64,000 bases of DNA from Pseudomonadota bacterium (GCA_963205495.1 CAUJIN010000037.1:1-64000), one strand, 5' to 3'. Numbered from the stretch's first letter, positions 26,228 through 36,450 are shown. A program made the numbers and translations. The notes: generated by a model from the letters alone, not told the origin.

Positions 26228-27448
26228 ATGAAAACCCTGATCTTCCTTGGCATCGGGCTGTCTTTGGCACCGCTGGCCGCCGGCGCACAGGCCGCCGAAG
26301 GCAAACCCATTTTCGACCTTCGCTATCGCTACGAGCACGTCGAGCAGGACAACGCGCTCGGCCATGCCATGATGAATTCGGTCCGCACCCGCGTGGGCTA
26401 TGCCACCGGCAGCTACAGCGGATTTTCCGGGCTGGTGGAGGTGGACCACGTCGGCCACCTGGGCGGCGACTTCAACGACGCCCGCAACGGCCACAGCGGA
26501 CGCTCGCTCATCCCCGATCCCGAGGGGGCGGCCGTGAACCAGGCCTGGGTGCGGCATACGGGCGATTACGGCTCGGTCACGCTGGGACGCCAGCGCATCA
26601 ACCTGGGCAACCAGCGGTTCATCGGTGGCGTGGGCTGGCGCCAGAACGAGCAGACCTACGACGGCGCGATGGCCCAGCTCACCCCGAGCAAGAATCTTTC
26701 GATCACCTACGCCTGGATCGGCCGGATCAATACCATCTGGGGCCCGAAGACGGGCAGCTTCGCCACCGCCGCCAATCCGGCGCGCGTGGATGGCGACAGC
26801 CACCTGCTCGATCTGCGCTGGGCGATCGCGCCCGTTTTCAGCCTCGGCGCCTACCACTACCGTCTCGGGCTCGATGACCTTGCCCTGACGCCCGCGGCGG
26901 CACGCAGGACGCTTTCCAGCGCCACCACCGGCGTGCGCGCCCAGGGCAACAGCGGCCCGCTCGACTACGTCCTCGAATACGCCATGCAGAAGGATGTCGA
27001 GGGCAACCCGCTGGAGCTGGATTCGCGCTACCACCTGATCGAGGTCGGCTACGCATTCGAGAAGGTGAAGCTGCGTGCCGGCCAGGAAGTGCTGGGTGCT
27101 GGAAGCGGCACCGGCAACCGCGCCTTCCAGACGCCGCTGGCGACCAAGCACGCCTTCCAGGGCTGGGCCGACCAGTTCCTCGTCACCCCCGCCGATGGCG
27201 TGGACGACCGCTACCTCGGCGCGACCGCAGCGCTGGGCGGCGGCAGCCTGCAGGGCTGGTATCACGACTTCGCACCCGAGCGCGGCGGCGGCGACTACGG
27301 TACCGAGTTTGATTTGAGCTATGCGCGCGCGCTGCCCTGGATCAAGGGCCTGTCGGGTCTGGTCAAGTACGCCAGCTACCGTTCCGACGACCGCGCGCGC
27401 ACCGTGGACACCGACAAGGTCTGGCTGCAGCTGCAGTACACGTTCTGA
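26228..27448 (+). CDS. Outer-membrane beta-barrel porin (alginate-export-like family)
   Basis: A predicted outer-membrane channel of 406 residues. It starts with a Lys-containing signal peptide (MKTLIFLGIGLSLAPLAAGA, cleavage after the alanine-rich stretch) and then shows alternating amphipathic strands (FDLRYRYEHV, VTLGRQRINLGNQ, LDYVLEYAMQ) ending in LQLQYTF with terminal Phe, as in barrel proteins. The RINLGNQRFIGGVGWRQNEQTYDG segment start is typical of alginate-export/OprD-like proteins annotated in many proteobacteria. The substrate is not inferable. I chose ATG 26228 rather than an in-frame GTG at 26210 because it yields the signal peptide. An FNR-type promoter precedes it. No clear terminator is seen after it. 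Confidence 0.82.
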   Translation: MKTLIFLGIGLSLAPLAAGAQAAEGKPIFDLRYRYEHVEQDNALGHAMMNSVRTRVGYATGSYSGFSGLVEVDHVGHLGGDFNDARNGHSGRSLIPDPEGAAVNQAWVRHTGDYGSVTLGRQRINLGNQRFIGGVGWRQNEQTYDGAMAQLTPSKNLSITYAWIGRINTIWGPKTGSFATAANPARVDGDSHLLDLRWAIAPVFSLGAYHYRLGLDDLALTPAAARRTLSSATTGVRAQGNSGPLDYVLEYAMQKDVEGNPLELDSRYHLIEVGYAFEKVKLRAGQEVLGAGSGTGNRAFQTPLATKHAFQGWADQFLVTPADGVDDRYLGATAALGGGSLQGWYHDFAPERGGGDYGTEFDLSYARALPWIKGLSGLVKYASYRSDDRARTVDTDKVWLQLQYTF

Positions 27449-27522
27449 TGCGCAGGACGTGAAGCGGGATTCCCGGCGGCAGAGGGTGGGAGCCTTCTTG
27501 CGCCGGGATGTCGCGTCACGGT

Positions 27523-28374
27523 TCAGTCCTGCCCTTTCGCGCTGCCGGGGGGAACTTCACGTCCGGCGACCTGCACCAGGCGCGGGGTTTCCTCGTCCAG
27601 CGCCAGCGCGGTGAGCTTGCCGCCCCAGACGCAGCCGGTGTCGATGCCGTGGATGCCAAGGCCCATGTAGAGCCCCAGCGTGGACCAGTGGCCGAACACG
27701 ACCTTCAGCTCGCGCGCGGCCTGGCCTGGCACCATGAACCACGGGTAGGCCCCCGGTTTCTGCGTGCCGGGCGCGCCCTTGTCACCGAAGGCGATGGTGC
27801 CGCGCGGAGTGCAGTAGCGCATCCGGGTGAACACGTTGATGATGGCGCGCAGGCGGTCCATGCCCTGCAGGCGCGGATGGAAGGTGTCGGGCTTGTTGCC
27901 GTACATGCCCGAAAGCAGCGGGCGCGGATTGGCGCCGTGCAGGCGCTGGTGCACCTCGGCGGCGTGGCGTTCGGCGTGCGCGATGGTCCAGCGCGGCGCC
28001 AGCGCGGCGTGCACCATGGCCCAGCCAAGCTCCCGATCCACCTGGATCAGGGGGCGCATCCGCAGCCATTCCAGCAGCTCGTCGCGATCGTGCGCGAACA
28101 GCACTTCGCGCAGGTCCGGATTGACCCGTGCCTGCTCCTCCTCGCGCCGCTGCGCGATGGCCAGCAGCGAGAGGTCGTGGTTGCCCAGCACCACCCGGCA
28201 GCTGGCGTCCAGCGATTTCACCAGACGCAGGGTCTGCAACGATTGCCCGCCGCGGTTGACCAGATCGCCGCAGAACCACAGCCGGTCGCGCGCCGGATCG
28301 AATCCGATCGCGTCCAGCAGGCGGCAGGTTGCGTCGTGGCAACCCTGCAGGTCGCCGATCGCCCAGGTCGTCAT
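27523..28374 (-). CDS. apaH: Symmetrical bis(5'-nucleosyl)-tetraphosphatase
   Basis: Hydrolyses Ap4A to two ADP; also known to remove nucleoside-tetraphosphate RNA caps. The 283-residue calcineurin-fold phosphatase begins [14 protein letters not shown] with metal ligands in GDLQG, FCGDLVNRG and VLGNHDLSLL, and has the family-specific HWSTLG and DTGCVWGGKLTAL motifs. The ATG shares one base with the apaG stop (TGATG). It is the last gene of the lptD-surA-pdxA-rsmA-apaG-apaH operon, the same order as in E. coli. Confidence 0.95.
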   Translation of the reverse strand: MTTWAIGDLQGCHDATCRLLDAIGFDPARDRLWFCGDLVNRGGQSLQTLRLVKSLDASCRVVLGNHDLSLLAIAQRREEEQARVNPDLREVLFAHDRDELLEWLRMRPLIQVDRELGWAMVHAALAPRWTIAHAERHAAEVHQRLHGANPRPLLSGMYGNKPDTFHPRLQGMDRLRAIINVFTRMRYCTPRGTIAFGDKGAPGTQKPGAYPWFMVPGQAARELKVVFGHWSTLGLYMGLGIHGIDTGCVWGGKLTALALDEETPRLVQVAGREVPPGSAKGQD

Positions 28375-28757
28375 CAGTGCAGGGTGCGAGGAATCGAGAG
28401 GATGAACTGCGGGATCGTCGCCTCGAACGGCGTGCCGTCGTCGGCCACCCACTGATAGGCGCCGCGCATCGTGCCCATCGCGGTTTCGAGCACGGCGCCG
28501 GAGGTGTATTCGAAGCCTTCGCCCGGGCGCAGGCGCGGCTGTTCGCCGACCACGCCTTCGCCGCGCACTTCCTCGACCCGGCCGTTGGCGTCGGTGATGA
28601 TCCAGTGGCGCGAAAGCAGCTGCGCGGGCTGCGGCCCGCGGTTGCGCAGCTGGATGGTGTAGGCGAAGACGTAGCGGTTCTGCTCGGGTGCCGACTGTTC
28701 GTCGAGATAGCGCGTGCGGACCTGGATGTCGATCGGATGGCGGACGGGAGTGCTCAT
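28374..28757 (-). CDS. apaG: ApaG, Co2+/Mg2+ efflux-associated fibronectin-III-like protein
   Basis: A 127-residue single-domain beta-sandwich protein. Conserved features include the N-terminal [37 protein letters not shown], and [25 protein letters not shown] segments, each a hallmark of the family. Its biochemical role is unclear; Salmonella CorD/ApaG mutants affect Co2+ and Mg2+ efflux. Its last base overlaps the apaH start, and it follows rsmA by 39 bases. Confidence 0.93.
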   Translation of the reverse strand: MSTPVRHPIDIQVRTRYLDEQSAPEQNRYVFAYTIQLRNRGPQPAQLLSRHWIITDANGRVEEVRGEGVVGEQPRLRPGEGFEYTSGAVLETAMGTMRGAYQWVADDGTPFEATIPQFILSIPRTLH

Positions 28758-28796
28758 GCCCGACAGTCTAGCGTCATCCCCGCAGAGCGGGAGAGG

Positions 28797-29618
28797 TCAT
28801 GGCGCGGCGGCGGCGTGGTTGGCGAGCGCGATGAATTGCGCCACGGCGATGCGCTCGGCGCGGTCGCCCGGATCGATGCCTGCCGCCTCCATCCAGTGCG
28901 GCGGGCAAACCTCGTGCAGGGCGTTGCGCAGGGTCTTGCGGCGCTGCCCGAACGCCGCCTTGACGATGCGAGAAAAGACCGCGGCATCCGCGATGCCGAC
29001 TTCCGCGGCCGGGCGCGGCACCAGCCGCACCACCGCGGAATCGACCTTGGGAGGCGGACGGAAGGCGCCGGGCGGAACGCGAAACAGCGACTGCACCCGC
29101 GCGTGGGCCTGCAGCATCACCGAGAGCCGTCCGTAAACCTTGCTGCCGGGTTCGGCCGCCATCCGGTCCACCACTTCCTTCTGCAGCATGAAGTGCATGT
29201 CGGTGATGACGGCCGCGTGTTCGAGGGCGTGGAAAAGGATGGGCGAGGAGATGTTGTAGGGCAGGTTGCCGACGAGGCGGATCGGTGCCGCGCCGGCCAA
29301 TTCGGCAAGGTTCACGGTGAGCACGTCGGCGTGCACGATGCGCAGCGGCGCGACCTCGGTGCCGATGCGCTCCAGCCCGGCGATCAGGTCGCGGTCGAAT
29401 TCGATCACGGTGAGCGCCGGATCCGGCGCCGTCGCGCCCGCCACGGCGAGGATGCGGCGCAGCAGGGGCAGGGTCAGCGCGCCCTGTCCCGGGCCGATTT
29501 CGACCAGCCGCTCGCCCGGCGCGGGGTCGATCGCGCGCACGATCTTGTCCACCACGCCGGCTTCGTGCAGGAAGTGCTGGCCGAGCTGTTTCTTGGTCTG
29601 GTAGCGGTCGGAGTGCAT
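28797..29618 (-). CDS. rsmA: 16S rRNA dimethyladenosine transferase
   Basis: Dimethylates the two adjacent adenosines in the 3' terminal hairpin of 16S rRNA (KsgA). The 273-residue protein has KKQLGQHFLHE at its start, the SAM loop VEIGPGQGALT, NLPYNISSPIL as the catalytic motif IV (NLPY), and the C-terminal helical domain. It starts two bases after the pdxA stop. Confidence 0.95.
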   Translation of the reverse strand: MHSDRYQTKKQLGQHFLHEAGVVDKIVRAIDPAPGERLVEIGPGQGALTLPLLRRILAVAGATAPDPALTVIEFDRDLIAGLERIGTEVAPLRIVHADVLTVNLAELAGAAPIRLVGNLPYNISSPILFHALEHAAVITDMHFMLQKEVVDRMAAEPGSKVYGRLSVMLQAHARVQSLFRVPPGAFRPPPKVDSAVVRLVPRPAAEVGIADAAVFSRIVKAAFGQRRKTLRNALHEVCPPHWMEAAGIDPGDRAERIAVAQFIALANHAAAAP

Positions 29619-29620
29619 GG

Positions 29621-30631
29621 TCAGGCCAGAAGGCGCGGGGCGAATCGTTGGCGCCGGATGGAAAATTCGATGGCGCGTCGGGCGGCGAGGATCAGGCTGG
29701 ACGGGTCGGCCTCGCCGCGCCCGGCCAGCTCCAGCGCGGTGCCGTGGTCCACTGCCACGCGAACGTAGGGCAGGCCCAGGGTGATGTTGACGCCCTGCTC
29801 GAAGCCGGCGTGCTTGAGCACCGGCAGGCCCTGGTCGTGGTACATCGCCAGCACCGCGTCGAAGCCTTCCAGCTTCTGCGGCAGGAAGGCGGTGTCGGCC
29901 GGCAGCGGGCCGATCAGGTGCATGCCGCGCGCGCGCAGCGCGTCGAGCGTGGGCGCGATGACCTCGATTTCCTCGCGCCCGAGGTGGCCGCCTTCGCCGG
30001 CGTGCGGGTTGAGGCCCAGCACCGCGATGCGCGGCGCGGGCAGGCCGAAGTCGGCCAGGAGCGCGGCGTGCAGGATTTCCAGCGTGTCGTGCAGGCCGTT
30101 CCGGGTGATGGCGTCCGGCACCGCGCGCAGCGGCAGGTGGGTGGTGGCCAGCGCCACGCGCAGGCGTTCGCTGGCCAGCAGCATCACCACCTCGCAGCCG
30201 GATTCCCGGGCGAGCAGTTCGGTGGTGCCGGTGTAGGCGATGCCGGCTTCGTTGAGGATGCCCTTGTGCACCGGGCCGGTGACCAGGCCGGCGAGCTCGC
30301 CGCGCATGGCCATGCGCGCGCCCTCGACGAGGGTGTCGTGGACCCAGGGAGCGTTGCGCGCATCGAGCATGCCGAATCGACTGGGAGCGCGACGCGGTCG
30401 GTGCAGCAGGCGCAGCTGTCCGGGCTCGACGCGCTCCGCGTCGGGCGGCAGCAGGGTCAGCGGCTGGCCGATGGCCTCGGCCGCCTCCTGCAAGAGATCA
30501 CCGTCGCACAGCGCCAGCAGCGCCTCGCCGCAAGTGGTTTGCGCCAGCCGCACGCACAGTTCCGGCCCGACGCCGGCGCATTCGCCGGCGATCAGGCCGA
30601 TCCAGCGGAATGCTGCCTGCTGTCCGTGCAC
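29621..30631 (-). CDS. pdxA: 4-hydroxythreonine-4-phosphate dehydrogenase
   Basis: NAD-dependent step of DXP-dependent pyridoxal-phosphate synthesis. The 336-residue protein shows the start GLIAGECAGVGPELC, the metal-binding histidines in TGPVHKGIL, LGLNPHAGEGGHLG, and AMYHDQGLPVLKHAGF, and the C-terminal DHGTALELAGRGEAD motif. In the first motif the usual GDPAGVGPE reads GECAGVGPE, a small departure from consensus. It lies between surA and rsmA as in enterobacteria. Confidence 0.94.
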   Translation of the reverse strand: MHGQQAAFRWIGLIAGECAGVGPELCVRLAQTTCGEALLALCDGDLLQEAAEAIGQPLTLLPPDAERVEPGQLRLLHRPRRAPSRFGMLDARNAPWVHDTLVEGARMAMRGELAGLVTGPVHKGILNEAGIAYTGTTELLARESGCEVVMLLASERLRVALATTHLPLRAVPDAITRNGLHDTLEILHAALLADFGLPAPRIAVLGLNPHAGEGGHLGREEIEVIAPTLDALRARGMHLIGPLPADTAFLPQKLEGFDAVLAMYHDQGLPVLKHAGFEQGVNITLGLPYVRVAVDHGTALELAGRGEADPSSLILAARRAIEFSIRRQRFAPRLLA

Positions 30632-30656
30632 GGACCGGGGCCGCGGCGGATGCCGC

Positions 30657-31958
30657 TCAGCCCTGTTCCCCCAGCCGTTCCTCGACGTAGGACTCGTCGC
30701 GCATCTGGCGCAGGAACCGGTCGAACTCCTCGTCGGCCTTGCGCCGCGCGATGGTCTCGCGCATGCGGCTGCGCTGGGCTTCGCGGGTCACGTCCTGCTG
30801 ACGCGTACCCAGTCGCTGGACCAGGTGCCAGCCCACGTCGCTGGCGAAGGGCTGGGAAAGCTCGTCGTCCTTCAGGTCGTTGAGTACCCGCGCCACCGCC
30901 TGGCCCCAGGCGTTGATCGGGAACCAGCCCATGTCACCGCCCTGGGCGCGGGTGACGGGATCGTCGGAGGACTCGCGCGCCACCGTGGCGAAGTCCTCGC
31001 CGCCGGCGATGCGGGCGCGCAGCGCGTCGATTTTGGCGCGCGCCTCTTCTCGGCTGACCACGTCGGTGGCGCGCACCAGCAGGCCGCGGGCGTGGAACTC
31101 GGTCACGATCTCGGTTTCCTTCTCGCGCCGCTCGATCACCTGGATCAGGCTGTAACCGCTCGGTCCGCGCAGTGGTTCGGACACGGCGCCGGGCGTCAGC
31201 GCAGGCAGCGCGTTGGCAAACAGCGGAGGGATCTCGTCCATGCTGCGCCAGCCCATGTCGCCGCCTTCCAGCGCGGTCTGGTGGTCGGAGTAGCGCATCG
31301 CCGCCGCGGAAAACTCCATCTCGCCGCGCCCGATGAGATCGCGGATGCCCTCGATCTTGGTCCTGGCCGTCTCGATCTGCTCGGGCGTGGCGCCGTCGGG
31401 CAGGGCGACGAGCAGGTAGCCCAGGCGCACCTGGGGCTGGTCCGCGCCGCGCGCGGCCAGCGCGTTGTCGATTTCCGTCTCGCTCACCGTCACGCGGCTC
31501 TGAACGAAGTTCTGCTGCAGGCGCGAGACGACCATTTCGTCGCGGATCTGCTGGCGGAAATCATCGAAGCTCGTGCCCGATCCGGTCAGCTGCCGGCGCA
31601 GCTGCTCCACCGTGGCGCCCTGCTGCTGGGCGATGCGGGCAATGGTCTGGTCCAGGTCGATGTCACTGACCTTCAGGCCCATGCCGTCGGCGCGCTGCAG
31701 TTGCAGTCGCATCATCACCAGGCGCTCGAGCACCTGCTTTTCGAGAACATTTTCGGGTGGAAGCTGTTCGCTGCGTTCGGCCAGTCGCTCCCGGATGTTG
31801 GCGACCGCCTGGTCGAGCTCCGAACGCAGGATCACGTCCTCTTCGACCACCGCCACGATGCTGTCGATCGGCGCGGTCTGCAGGGCCTGGGCGAGGGCGC
31901 CCGATGCCGGGCCGATGAGCAGGAGGAAAGCCAGGAAGCGGGCGAAGATCTGGGTCAT
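30657..31958 (-). CDS. surA: Periplasmic chaperone/peptidyl-prolyl isomerase SurA
   Basis: Periplasmic chaperone for outer-membrane proteins. At 433 residues it matches the family: a signal peptide (MTQIFARFLAFLLLIGPASG, then ALA), an N-terminal SurA chaperone domain (about 28-170) starting DSIVAVVEEDVILRSELD, and two parvulin (rotamase) domains (about 178-275 and 285-385), followed by a short C-terminal helix. It lies 50 bases after lptD, one of its best-known client genes. Confidence 0.95.
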   Translation of the reverse strand: MTQIFARFLAFLLLIGPASGALAQALQTAPIDSIVAVVEEDVILRSELDQAVANIRERLAERSEQLPPENVLEKQVLERLVMMRLQLQRADGMGLKVSDIDLDQTIARIAQQQGATVEQLRRQLTGSGTSFDDFRQQIRDEMVVSRLQQNFVQSRVTVSETEIDNALAARGADQPQVRLGYLLVALPDGATPEQIETARTKIEGIRDLIGRGEMEFSAAAMRYSDHQTALEGGDMGWRSMDEIPPLFANALPALTPGAVSEPLRGPSGYSLIQVIERREKETEIVTEFHARGLLVRATDVVSREEARAKIDALRARIAGGEDFATVARESSDDPVTRAQGGDMGWFPINAWGQAVARVLNDLKDDELSQPFASDVGWHLVQRLGTRQQDVTREAQRSRMRETIARRKADEEFDRFLRQMRDESYVEERLGEQG

Positions 31959-32008
31959 GGGCAGGATCGGGGATTGGGAGTCCGGGAGAGGTGCGGCATT
32001 GCATCATT

Positions 32009-34264
32009 TCAATGCGAATAACCGAGAATAGCACGCTCGAGCAGGTCGCCGGACTTGCGGCCGAGCGAAGACAAACCCTTCAGTTCAAGTTCGACATAGA
32101 GGCTGGTGTTGGCCTCGCCCTCGAAGTTGCGGATGTAGCGCCGCACCAGCACGCGTGTTGCAAGGCAGCAGTTTTCCCACTCCACGCCGGCGAATGCCTC
32201 CAGCGTGGTGCGGTCCAGCAGCGAATAGTTCCAGCGTCCGACCAGACGCCAGCGGTCGTTGAGCGGGATGAGGGTCGAGGCGTCGAATTGCTCCAGCGAG
32301 ACGCGGTCGCGGGTGGCCGTTTGCGCGTCGCGGCGGAATCGGTAGGCGAAGTTGACCACGCCCTGCCCGTCGAATCGGTACTGGGTGCGCAGGGTGGACA
32401 GGTCCGAAAGCTCGCGATCGGGATCCCACTGCTGGCTGACGCCCACGCTCCAGCGGTCGTCGAGCTGGAATTCGGTGTCGGCCACGAAGGCCGATCCGGC
32501 CTGATCCACGGCGGGCACGCCCGGCATCTGCACGCGCTGGGGTTCGAAGTAGCGGATCTGTCCCAGGCTGGCGGAAATTCGCTCGCGGCCGCTGTCTTCC
32601 TCGAAGAACCGCGTGCTGACCGCCAGCGTGGCCTGATGGGCGTCGGCCTGCCGGTCGGCGCCAGAGAAGCGGTTGGGGCGGAACAGCTGGCCCCAGCTGA
32701 AACCCAGCTCCTGGGTATCGAAGATCGGCAGGTTGCCCTGGTCGTGATAGGGCACGTTGAGGTAGTAAAGCCGCGGCTCCAGGGTTTGCAGCGCGCGGTT
32801 CCCGAACAGCTTGGCGTGGCGCTCGAAGAACAGTCCGGTGTCCAGGCTCAGGATCGGCGTGGTGCGCGAGGGCGAGCGTTCCGGGTAGGTCGGAGCGTAG
32901 TCGCCGTCGAGCCGGTACTGGGTATGGCGCAGGCCGATCTCAGGATGGAGGAAGCCCGCGGCACGCTCCAGACGCCAACCGACGTAGGGATGCAGGTCCA
33001 TGCGCGTGGCGTCGAGCTTGCCGCTGCGGTCGAAGGCTACGCCTTCGGCGCGCAGGCCGGTGAGGAATCCGCCACGGAACGGATGCTCGAAGGACAGCAG
33101 GGCGCGCGGAAGGCGTCGGAACGGCTCGGCGCTCTGCGGCACGTACGGGTCGGCGATGGTCCAGTCTTCGATGCTGAGGCTGGCCGACCATTCGCGCCCG
33201 CGCCCGTAGATGCCGGCGGTGCTTTCCAGAAGGCTGGTGGCCGCCATGCTCAGCGAGTCGCCGAAATCTTCGAAATAGCGGTCGTCGGAGATGTGGTTGA
33301 CGTTGGAGATGAGCTGCCAGTTCGCGCCGAGCTGGCCGCGGTGCTCCCAGGTCAGGGTGCCGCGGTCGCGTCCGGCCTGGTCGTCATTGGGCAGCCAGGC
33401 GCCGTAGACGCGCCCGCGCTGGGTGTGGGTGAGGTAGCGGAACTCGGCGCCGAGCATCGCGCCGCGCTTGGTCATCAGGCGCGGGGTGATCGTGGCGTCG
33501 TAGTTGGGCGCAAGGTTCAGGTAGTAGGGCAGCTGCAGGTCGAAGCCGCGCGAGCGCGACATGCTCACCGACGGGAACAGGAAGCCGGTCTTGCGGCGAT
33601 CGTCGATGGGCAGGGTGGCGATCGGCAGGTACAGCACGGGCAGGCGCCCCAGGCGCAGGGTGCCGCGCCGGATGGTGGCCATGCCCTCGGCCTGGTCGAT
33701 GTCCACCTGACGGGCGCGGATCGTCCACTGGCGATCATCCGGATCGCAGGTGGTATAGGAAACTTCTTCCAGCCGGCTGCGATCGCCCTGATTGGTGGCG
33801 CTCGCGGCCTCGCCGTTGCCTCGTGCGCGCAGCAGCTGGTAGCGCAGGCCGGTGAGCGTGGCGCGTTCCTCCTCCAGCTCTCCTTCGGCGCTGGCCGCTT
33901 CCATCAGCATGCCGGCGTCCTGGTACTGGACCTTGCCCTCGGCGCGCCAGGTTTCGCGTGCGGGATCGTAGTGCAGCAGCGCTGCCGCCACGCGCTGGTC
34001 GGCACGGCGGATTTCCACGTCGCCTTCCAGTCGATAGCTGCTCTCGTCGCGCAGGTCGATGCTGCGAGCCCACAGTTCGGTCTGCGCCCGATCGCGGTCG
34101 GATTCCGATGCGGTGGCGGGGCGGTAGAAGTCGTACAGCACGTTCGGCTTGCACAGCACCCACAGGGCGGGGTCGTAGTCCAGGCGCGAGCCGGCGTGTG
34201 CCGAGACTGCGCCGAATCCGAGGAGGAGGGCGCTGATGGAAAGGGCGAGACGGGCGTGCGGCAC
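32009..34264 (-). CDS. lptD: LPS-assembly protein LptD
   Basis: Outer-membrane translocon component that inserts lipopolysaccharide into the outer leaflet with LptE. The 751-residue protein has a signal peptide, a periplasmic LptA-like (OstA) domain around residues 70-210, and a C-terminal barrel domain. Four cysteines are present in the E. coli arrangement: one near residue 38, one near 172 and an adjacent pair near 698, consistent with the interdomain disulfides needed for function. The frame is open upstream to 34510, but the GTG at 34264 (read as MPHARLALSIS) gives a signal peptide and a family-like length. It starts the operon and is divergent from sufR. Confidence 0.93.
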   Translation of the reverse strand: MPHARLALSISALLLGFGAVSAHAGSRLDYDPALWVLCKPNVLYDFYRPATASESDRDRAQTELWARSIDLRDESSYRLEGDVEIRRADQRVAAALLHYDPARETWRAEGKVQYQDAGMLMEAASAEGELEEERATLTGLRYQLLRARGNGEAASATNQGDRSRLEEVSYTTCDPDDRQWTIRARQVDIDQAEGMATIRRGTLRLGRLPVLYLPIATLPIDDRRKTGFLFPSVSMSRSRGFDLQLPYYLNLAPNYDATITPRLMTKRGAMLGAEFRYLTHTQRGRVYGAWLPNDDQAGRDRGTLTWEHRGQLGANWQLISNVNHISDDRYFEDFGDSLSMAATSLLESTAGIYGRGREWSASLSIEDWTIADPYVPQSAEPFRRLPRALLSFEHPFRGGFLTGLRAEGVAFDRSGKLDATRMDLHPYVGWRLERAAGFLHPEIGLRHTQYRLDGDYAPTYPERSPSRTTPILSLDTGLFFERHAKLFGNRALQTLEPRLYYLNVPYHDQGNLPIFDTQELGFSWGQLFRPNRFSGADRQADAHQATLAVSTRFFEEDSGRERISASLGQIRYFEPQRVQMPGVPAVDQAGSAFVADTEFQLDDRWSVGVSQQWDPDRELSDLSTLRTQYRFDGQGVVNFAYRFRRDAQTATRDRVSLEQFDASTLIPLNDRWRLVGRWNYSLLDRTTLEAFAGVEWENCCLATRVLVRRYIRNFEGEANTSLYVELELKGLSSLGRKSGDLLERAILGYSH

Positions 34265-34403
34265 GAGGCGGGTCCGACGAAAACAATCGCCAGCTTGCCG
34301 CAAACCCCGCGGCGCGGGCAATGCGCGCGCTCCGGAGCGCCCGGCGCCTGAATCCCGGCTGGACCGCAGCGCCAGGCGCGGTGGATTCGCAGGGCGGCTT
34401 GCC

Positions 34404-34432
34404 TTGTGGCGATCCCGTTCAAAAGGTACAAT
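34404..34432 (+). promoter_or_regulatory. Sigma-70-like promoter for the suf operon
   Basis: TTGTGG (34404-34409) and TACAAT (34427-34432) are separated by exactly 17 bases, a good sigma-70 promoter in an otherwise GC-rich intergenic stretch. The start codon of the Rrf2 regulator is 55 bases downstream of the -10. Rrf2 regulators of this group normally bind over their own promoter; no clear palindromic operator could be assigned by eye. Confidence 0.55.
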
Positions 34433-34487
34433 TTTAGTCCTCATTCTGATCGGGTCCGGTCGCGCCGGGCCTTTCCGCACTCCGATC

Positions 34488-34940
34488 ATGCTGCGCGTCA
34501 CCCGCCTCACCGACTACGCCACCCTGCTGATGACCGTGCTGGCCCGTGCGCCGGCGGAAGTCCACAGCGGCGCGGCGCTGGCCGAGCGCGCGCGGCTGGA
34601 GCTGACCACGGCCAGCAAGGTGCTCAAGTCGCTGGCGCAGGCCGGGCTGATCGAAGGGCTGCGCGGCGCCTACGGCGGCTACCGCATGGCGCGGCCGGCG
34701 CGGGAGATCAGCCTGCTGGAGATCGTCGAGGCGATCGAAGGTCCGCTGGGCCTGACCGAATGCAGCGTCGCCGAGGCGAACTGCGACCGCTCCGGGTTCT
34801 GCACCGTGGCGCCGCACTGGAACCGCGTCAACGAAGTGATCATCCAGGCCCTGCGCGGCATGTCGCTGGACCGGATGCTCGAGACCCCACTCCCACCCGT
34901 GCACGGGGCGCAGCGACTGCCTGCGCATCAACCCGACTGA
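34488..34940 (+). CDS. Rrf2-family SUF operon regulator
   Basis: A 150-residue winged-helix regulator of the Rrf2/IscR family that likely senses Fe-S status and controls the suf genes downstream. It begins [15 protein letters not shown], has a recognition helix region [15 protein letters not shown] followed by the wing [11 protein letters not shown], and three conserved cysteines (92, 99, 105) in [15 protein letters not shown] that would ligate a cluster. The ATG at 34488 is well placed. It is 14 bases upstream of sufB. IscR itself is less likely because of the suf context and shorter length. Confidence 0.9.
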   Translation: MLRVTRLTDYATLLMTVLARAPAEVHSGAALAERARLELTTASKVLKSLAQAGLIEGLRGAYGGYRMARPAREISLLEIVEAIEGPLGLTECSVAEANCDRSGFCTVAPHWNRVNEVIIQALRGMSLDRMLETPLPPVHGAQRLPAHQPD

Positions 34941-34954
34941 TTGCAAGGCAGCCG

Positions 34955-36397
34955 ATGGCCACCGAAAGCAACGAAATCGAACAGGCGCTGGCGCGACGCT
35001 ACGACGCCGGCTTCATCACCGACATCGAGACCGACTCGCTGCCGCCGGGCCTCGACGAGGACATCATCCGCGCGCTTTCGGCCAAGAAGCACGAGCCGGA
35101 GTGGATGCTGGAGTGGCGCCTGGCCGCCTACCGCCATTTCCTGACCATGACCCAGCCAGACTGGGCCAAGGTGCGGCTGAACCCGATCGACCTGCAGGCG
35201 CTGTCCTACTACAGCGCGCCGAAAGGGCCGAAATACAAGTCGCTGGACGAAGTGCCCAGGGAATTGATCGAAACCTACGACAAGCTCGGCGTGCCGCTGC
35301 ACGAGCGCGCCAAGCTCGCCGGCGTGGCGGTGGACGCGGTGTTCGATTCGGTCTCGGTGGCCACCACCTTCAAGAAGGAGCTGGCCGACGTCGGCGTCAT
35401 CTTCACCTCGATGAGCGACGCCATCCAGAGCCATCCGGAGCTGGTGAAGAAGTATCTGGGAACGGTCGTTCCGGTTGGCGACAACTACTTCGCCGCGCTC
35501 AATTCCGCGGTGTTTTCCGACGGCAGCTTCGTGTTCATTCCCAAGGGCGTGCGCTGCCCGATGGAGCTGTCCACGTACTTCCGCATCAACGCCGGGCATA
35601 CCGGACAGTTCGAGCGCACCCTCATCATCGCCGAGGAAGGCAGCCACGTTTCCTACCTGGAAGGCTGCACCGCGCCGATGCGCGACGAGAACCAGCTGCA
35701 CGCCGCCGTGGTGGAGCTGGTGGCGCTGGACGATGCGCACATCAAGTACTCGACCGTGCAGAATTGGTACCCGGGCGACGAGAACGGCGTCGGGGGCATC
35801 TACAACTTCGTCACCAAGCGCGCCGAGTGCCGCGGCGCGCGCAGCAAGGTGGTCTGGACCCAGGTCGAGACCGGGTCGGCGATCACCTGGAAGTACCCCA
35901 GCTGCGTGCTGACCGGAGACGATTCCGTGGGCGAGTTCCATTCCGTCGCGCTCACCCACCACTGCCAGCAGGCCGATACCGGCACCAAAATGATCCACAT
36001 CGGCAGGAACACCAAGTCCAAGATCGTGAGCAAGGGCATCAGCGCCGGGCGCGGGCAGAACACCTACCGCGGCCTGGTCAAGGTGGCCAAGTCCGCCAGC
36101 GGTGCGCGCAACCACACCCAGTGCGATTCGCTGCTGATCGGCAAGAAGTGCGGTGCGCACACCTTCCCCTACATCGAGGTGCGCAATCCCGAGGCCATCG
36201 TCGAGCACGAGGCCACCACCTCGAAGATCTCCGACGACCAGCTGTTCTATTGCCGCTCGCGCGGCATCCGCGAGGAAGACGCGGTGTCGATGATCGTCGA
36301 TGGCTTCTGCAAGCAGGTTTTCCGCGAGCTGCCGATGGAGTTCGCGGTGGAAGCCAAGAAGCTGCTCGAAGTCACCCTCGAAGGCGCGGTCGGCTGA
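34955..36397 (+). CDS. sufB: Fe-S cluster assembly scaffold subunit SufB
   Basis: Forms the SufBC2D scaffold on which Fe-S clusters are built. The 480-residue protein has the SufB-specific N-terminal region and the right-handed beta-helix core of the SufBD family, with conserved blocks [49 protein letters not shown] and C-terminal FYCRSRGI. The cysteine in the last conserved block region (about C405-equivalent) is within [10 protein letters not shown]. It is the second gene of the operon. Confidence 0.96.
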   Translation: MATESNEIEQALARRYDAGFITDIETDSLPPGLDEDIIRALSAKKHEPEWMLEWRLAAYRHFLTMTQPDWAKVRLNPIDLQALSYYSAPKGPKYKSLDEVPRELIETYDKLGVPLHERAKLAGVAVDAVFDSVSVATTFKKELADVGVIFTSMSDAIQSHPELVKKYLGTVVPVGDNYFAALNSAVFSDGSFVFIPKGVRCPMELSTYFRINAGHTGQFERTLIIAEEGSHVSYLEGCTAPMRDENQLHAAVVELVALDDAHIKYSTVQNWYPGDENGVGGIYNFVTKRAECRGARSKVVWTQVETGSAITWKYPSCVLTGDDSVGEFHSVALTHHCQQADTGTKMIHIGRNTKSKIVSKGISAGRGQNTYRGLVKVAKSASGARNHTQCDSLLIGKKCGAHTFPYIEVRNPEAIVEHEATTSKISDDQLFYCRSRGIREEDAVSMIVDGFCKQVFRELPMEFAVEAKKLLEVTLEGAVG

Positions 36398-36450
36398 CGC
36401 CCCATCCGGCCCCGCCCGGCGGGAGCCAAGCCCAATACGGAACCGAAACC

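Noticed and set aside
31991..34351. A 786-codon plus-strand frame across lptD
   Set aside because: Antisense to LptD with its barrel pattern and conserved cysteines.
34406..34955. An extended N-terminal leader in the sufB frame starting at 34406
   Set aside because: It overlaps the Rrf2 gene in another frame and is not SufB-like; the family start at 34955 is used.
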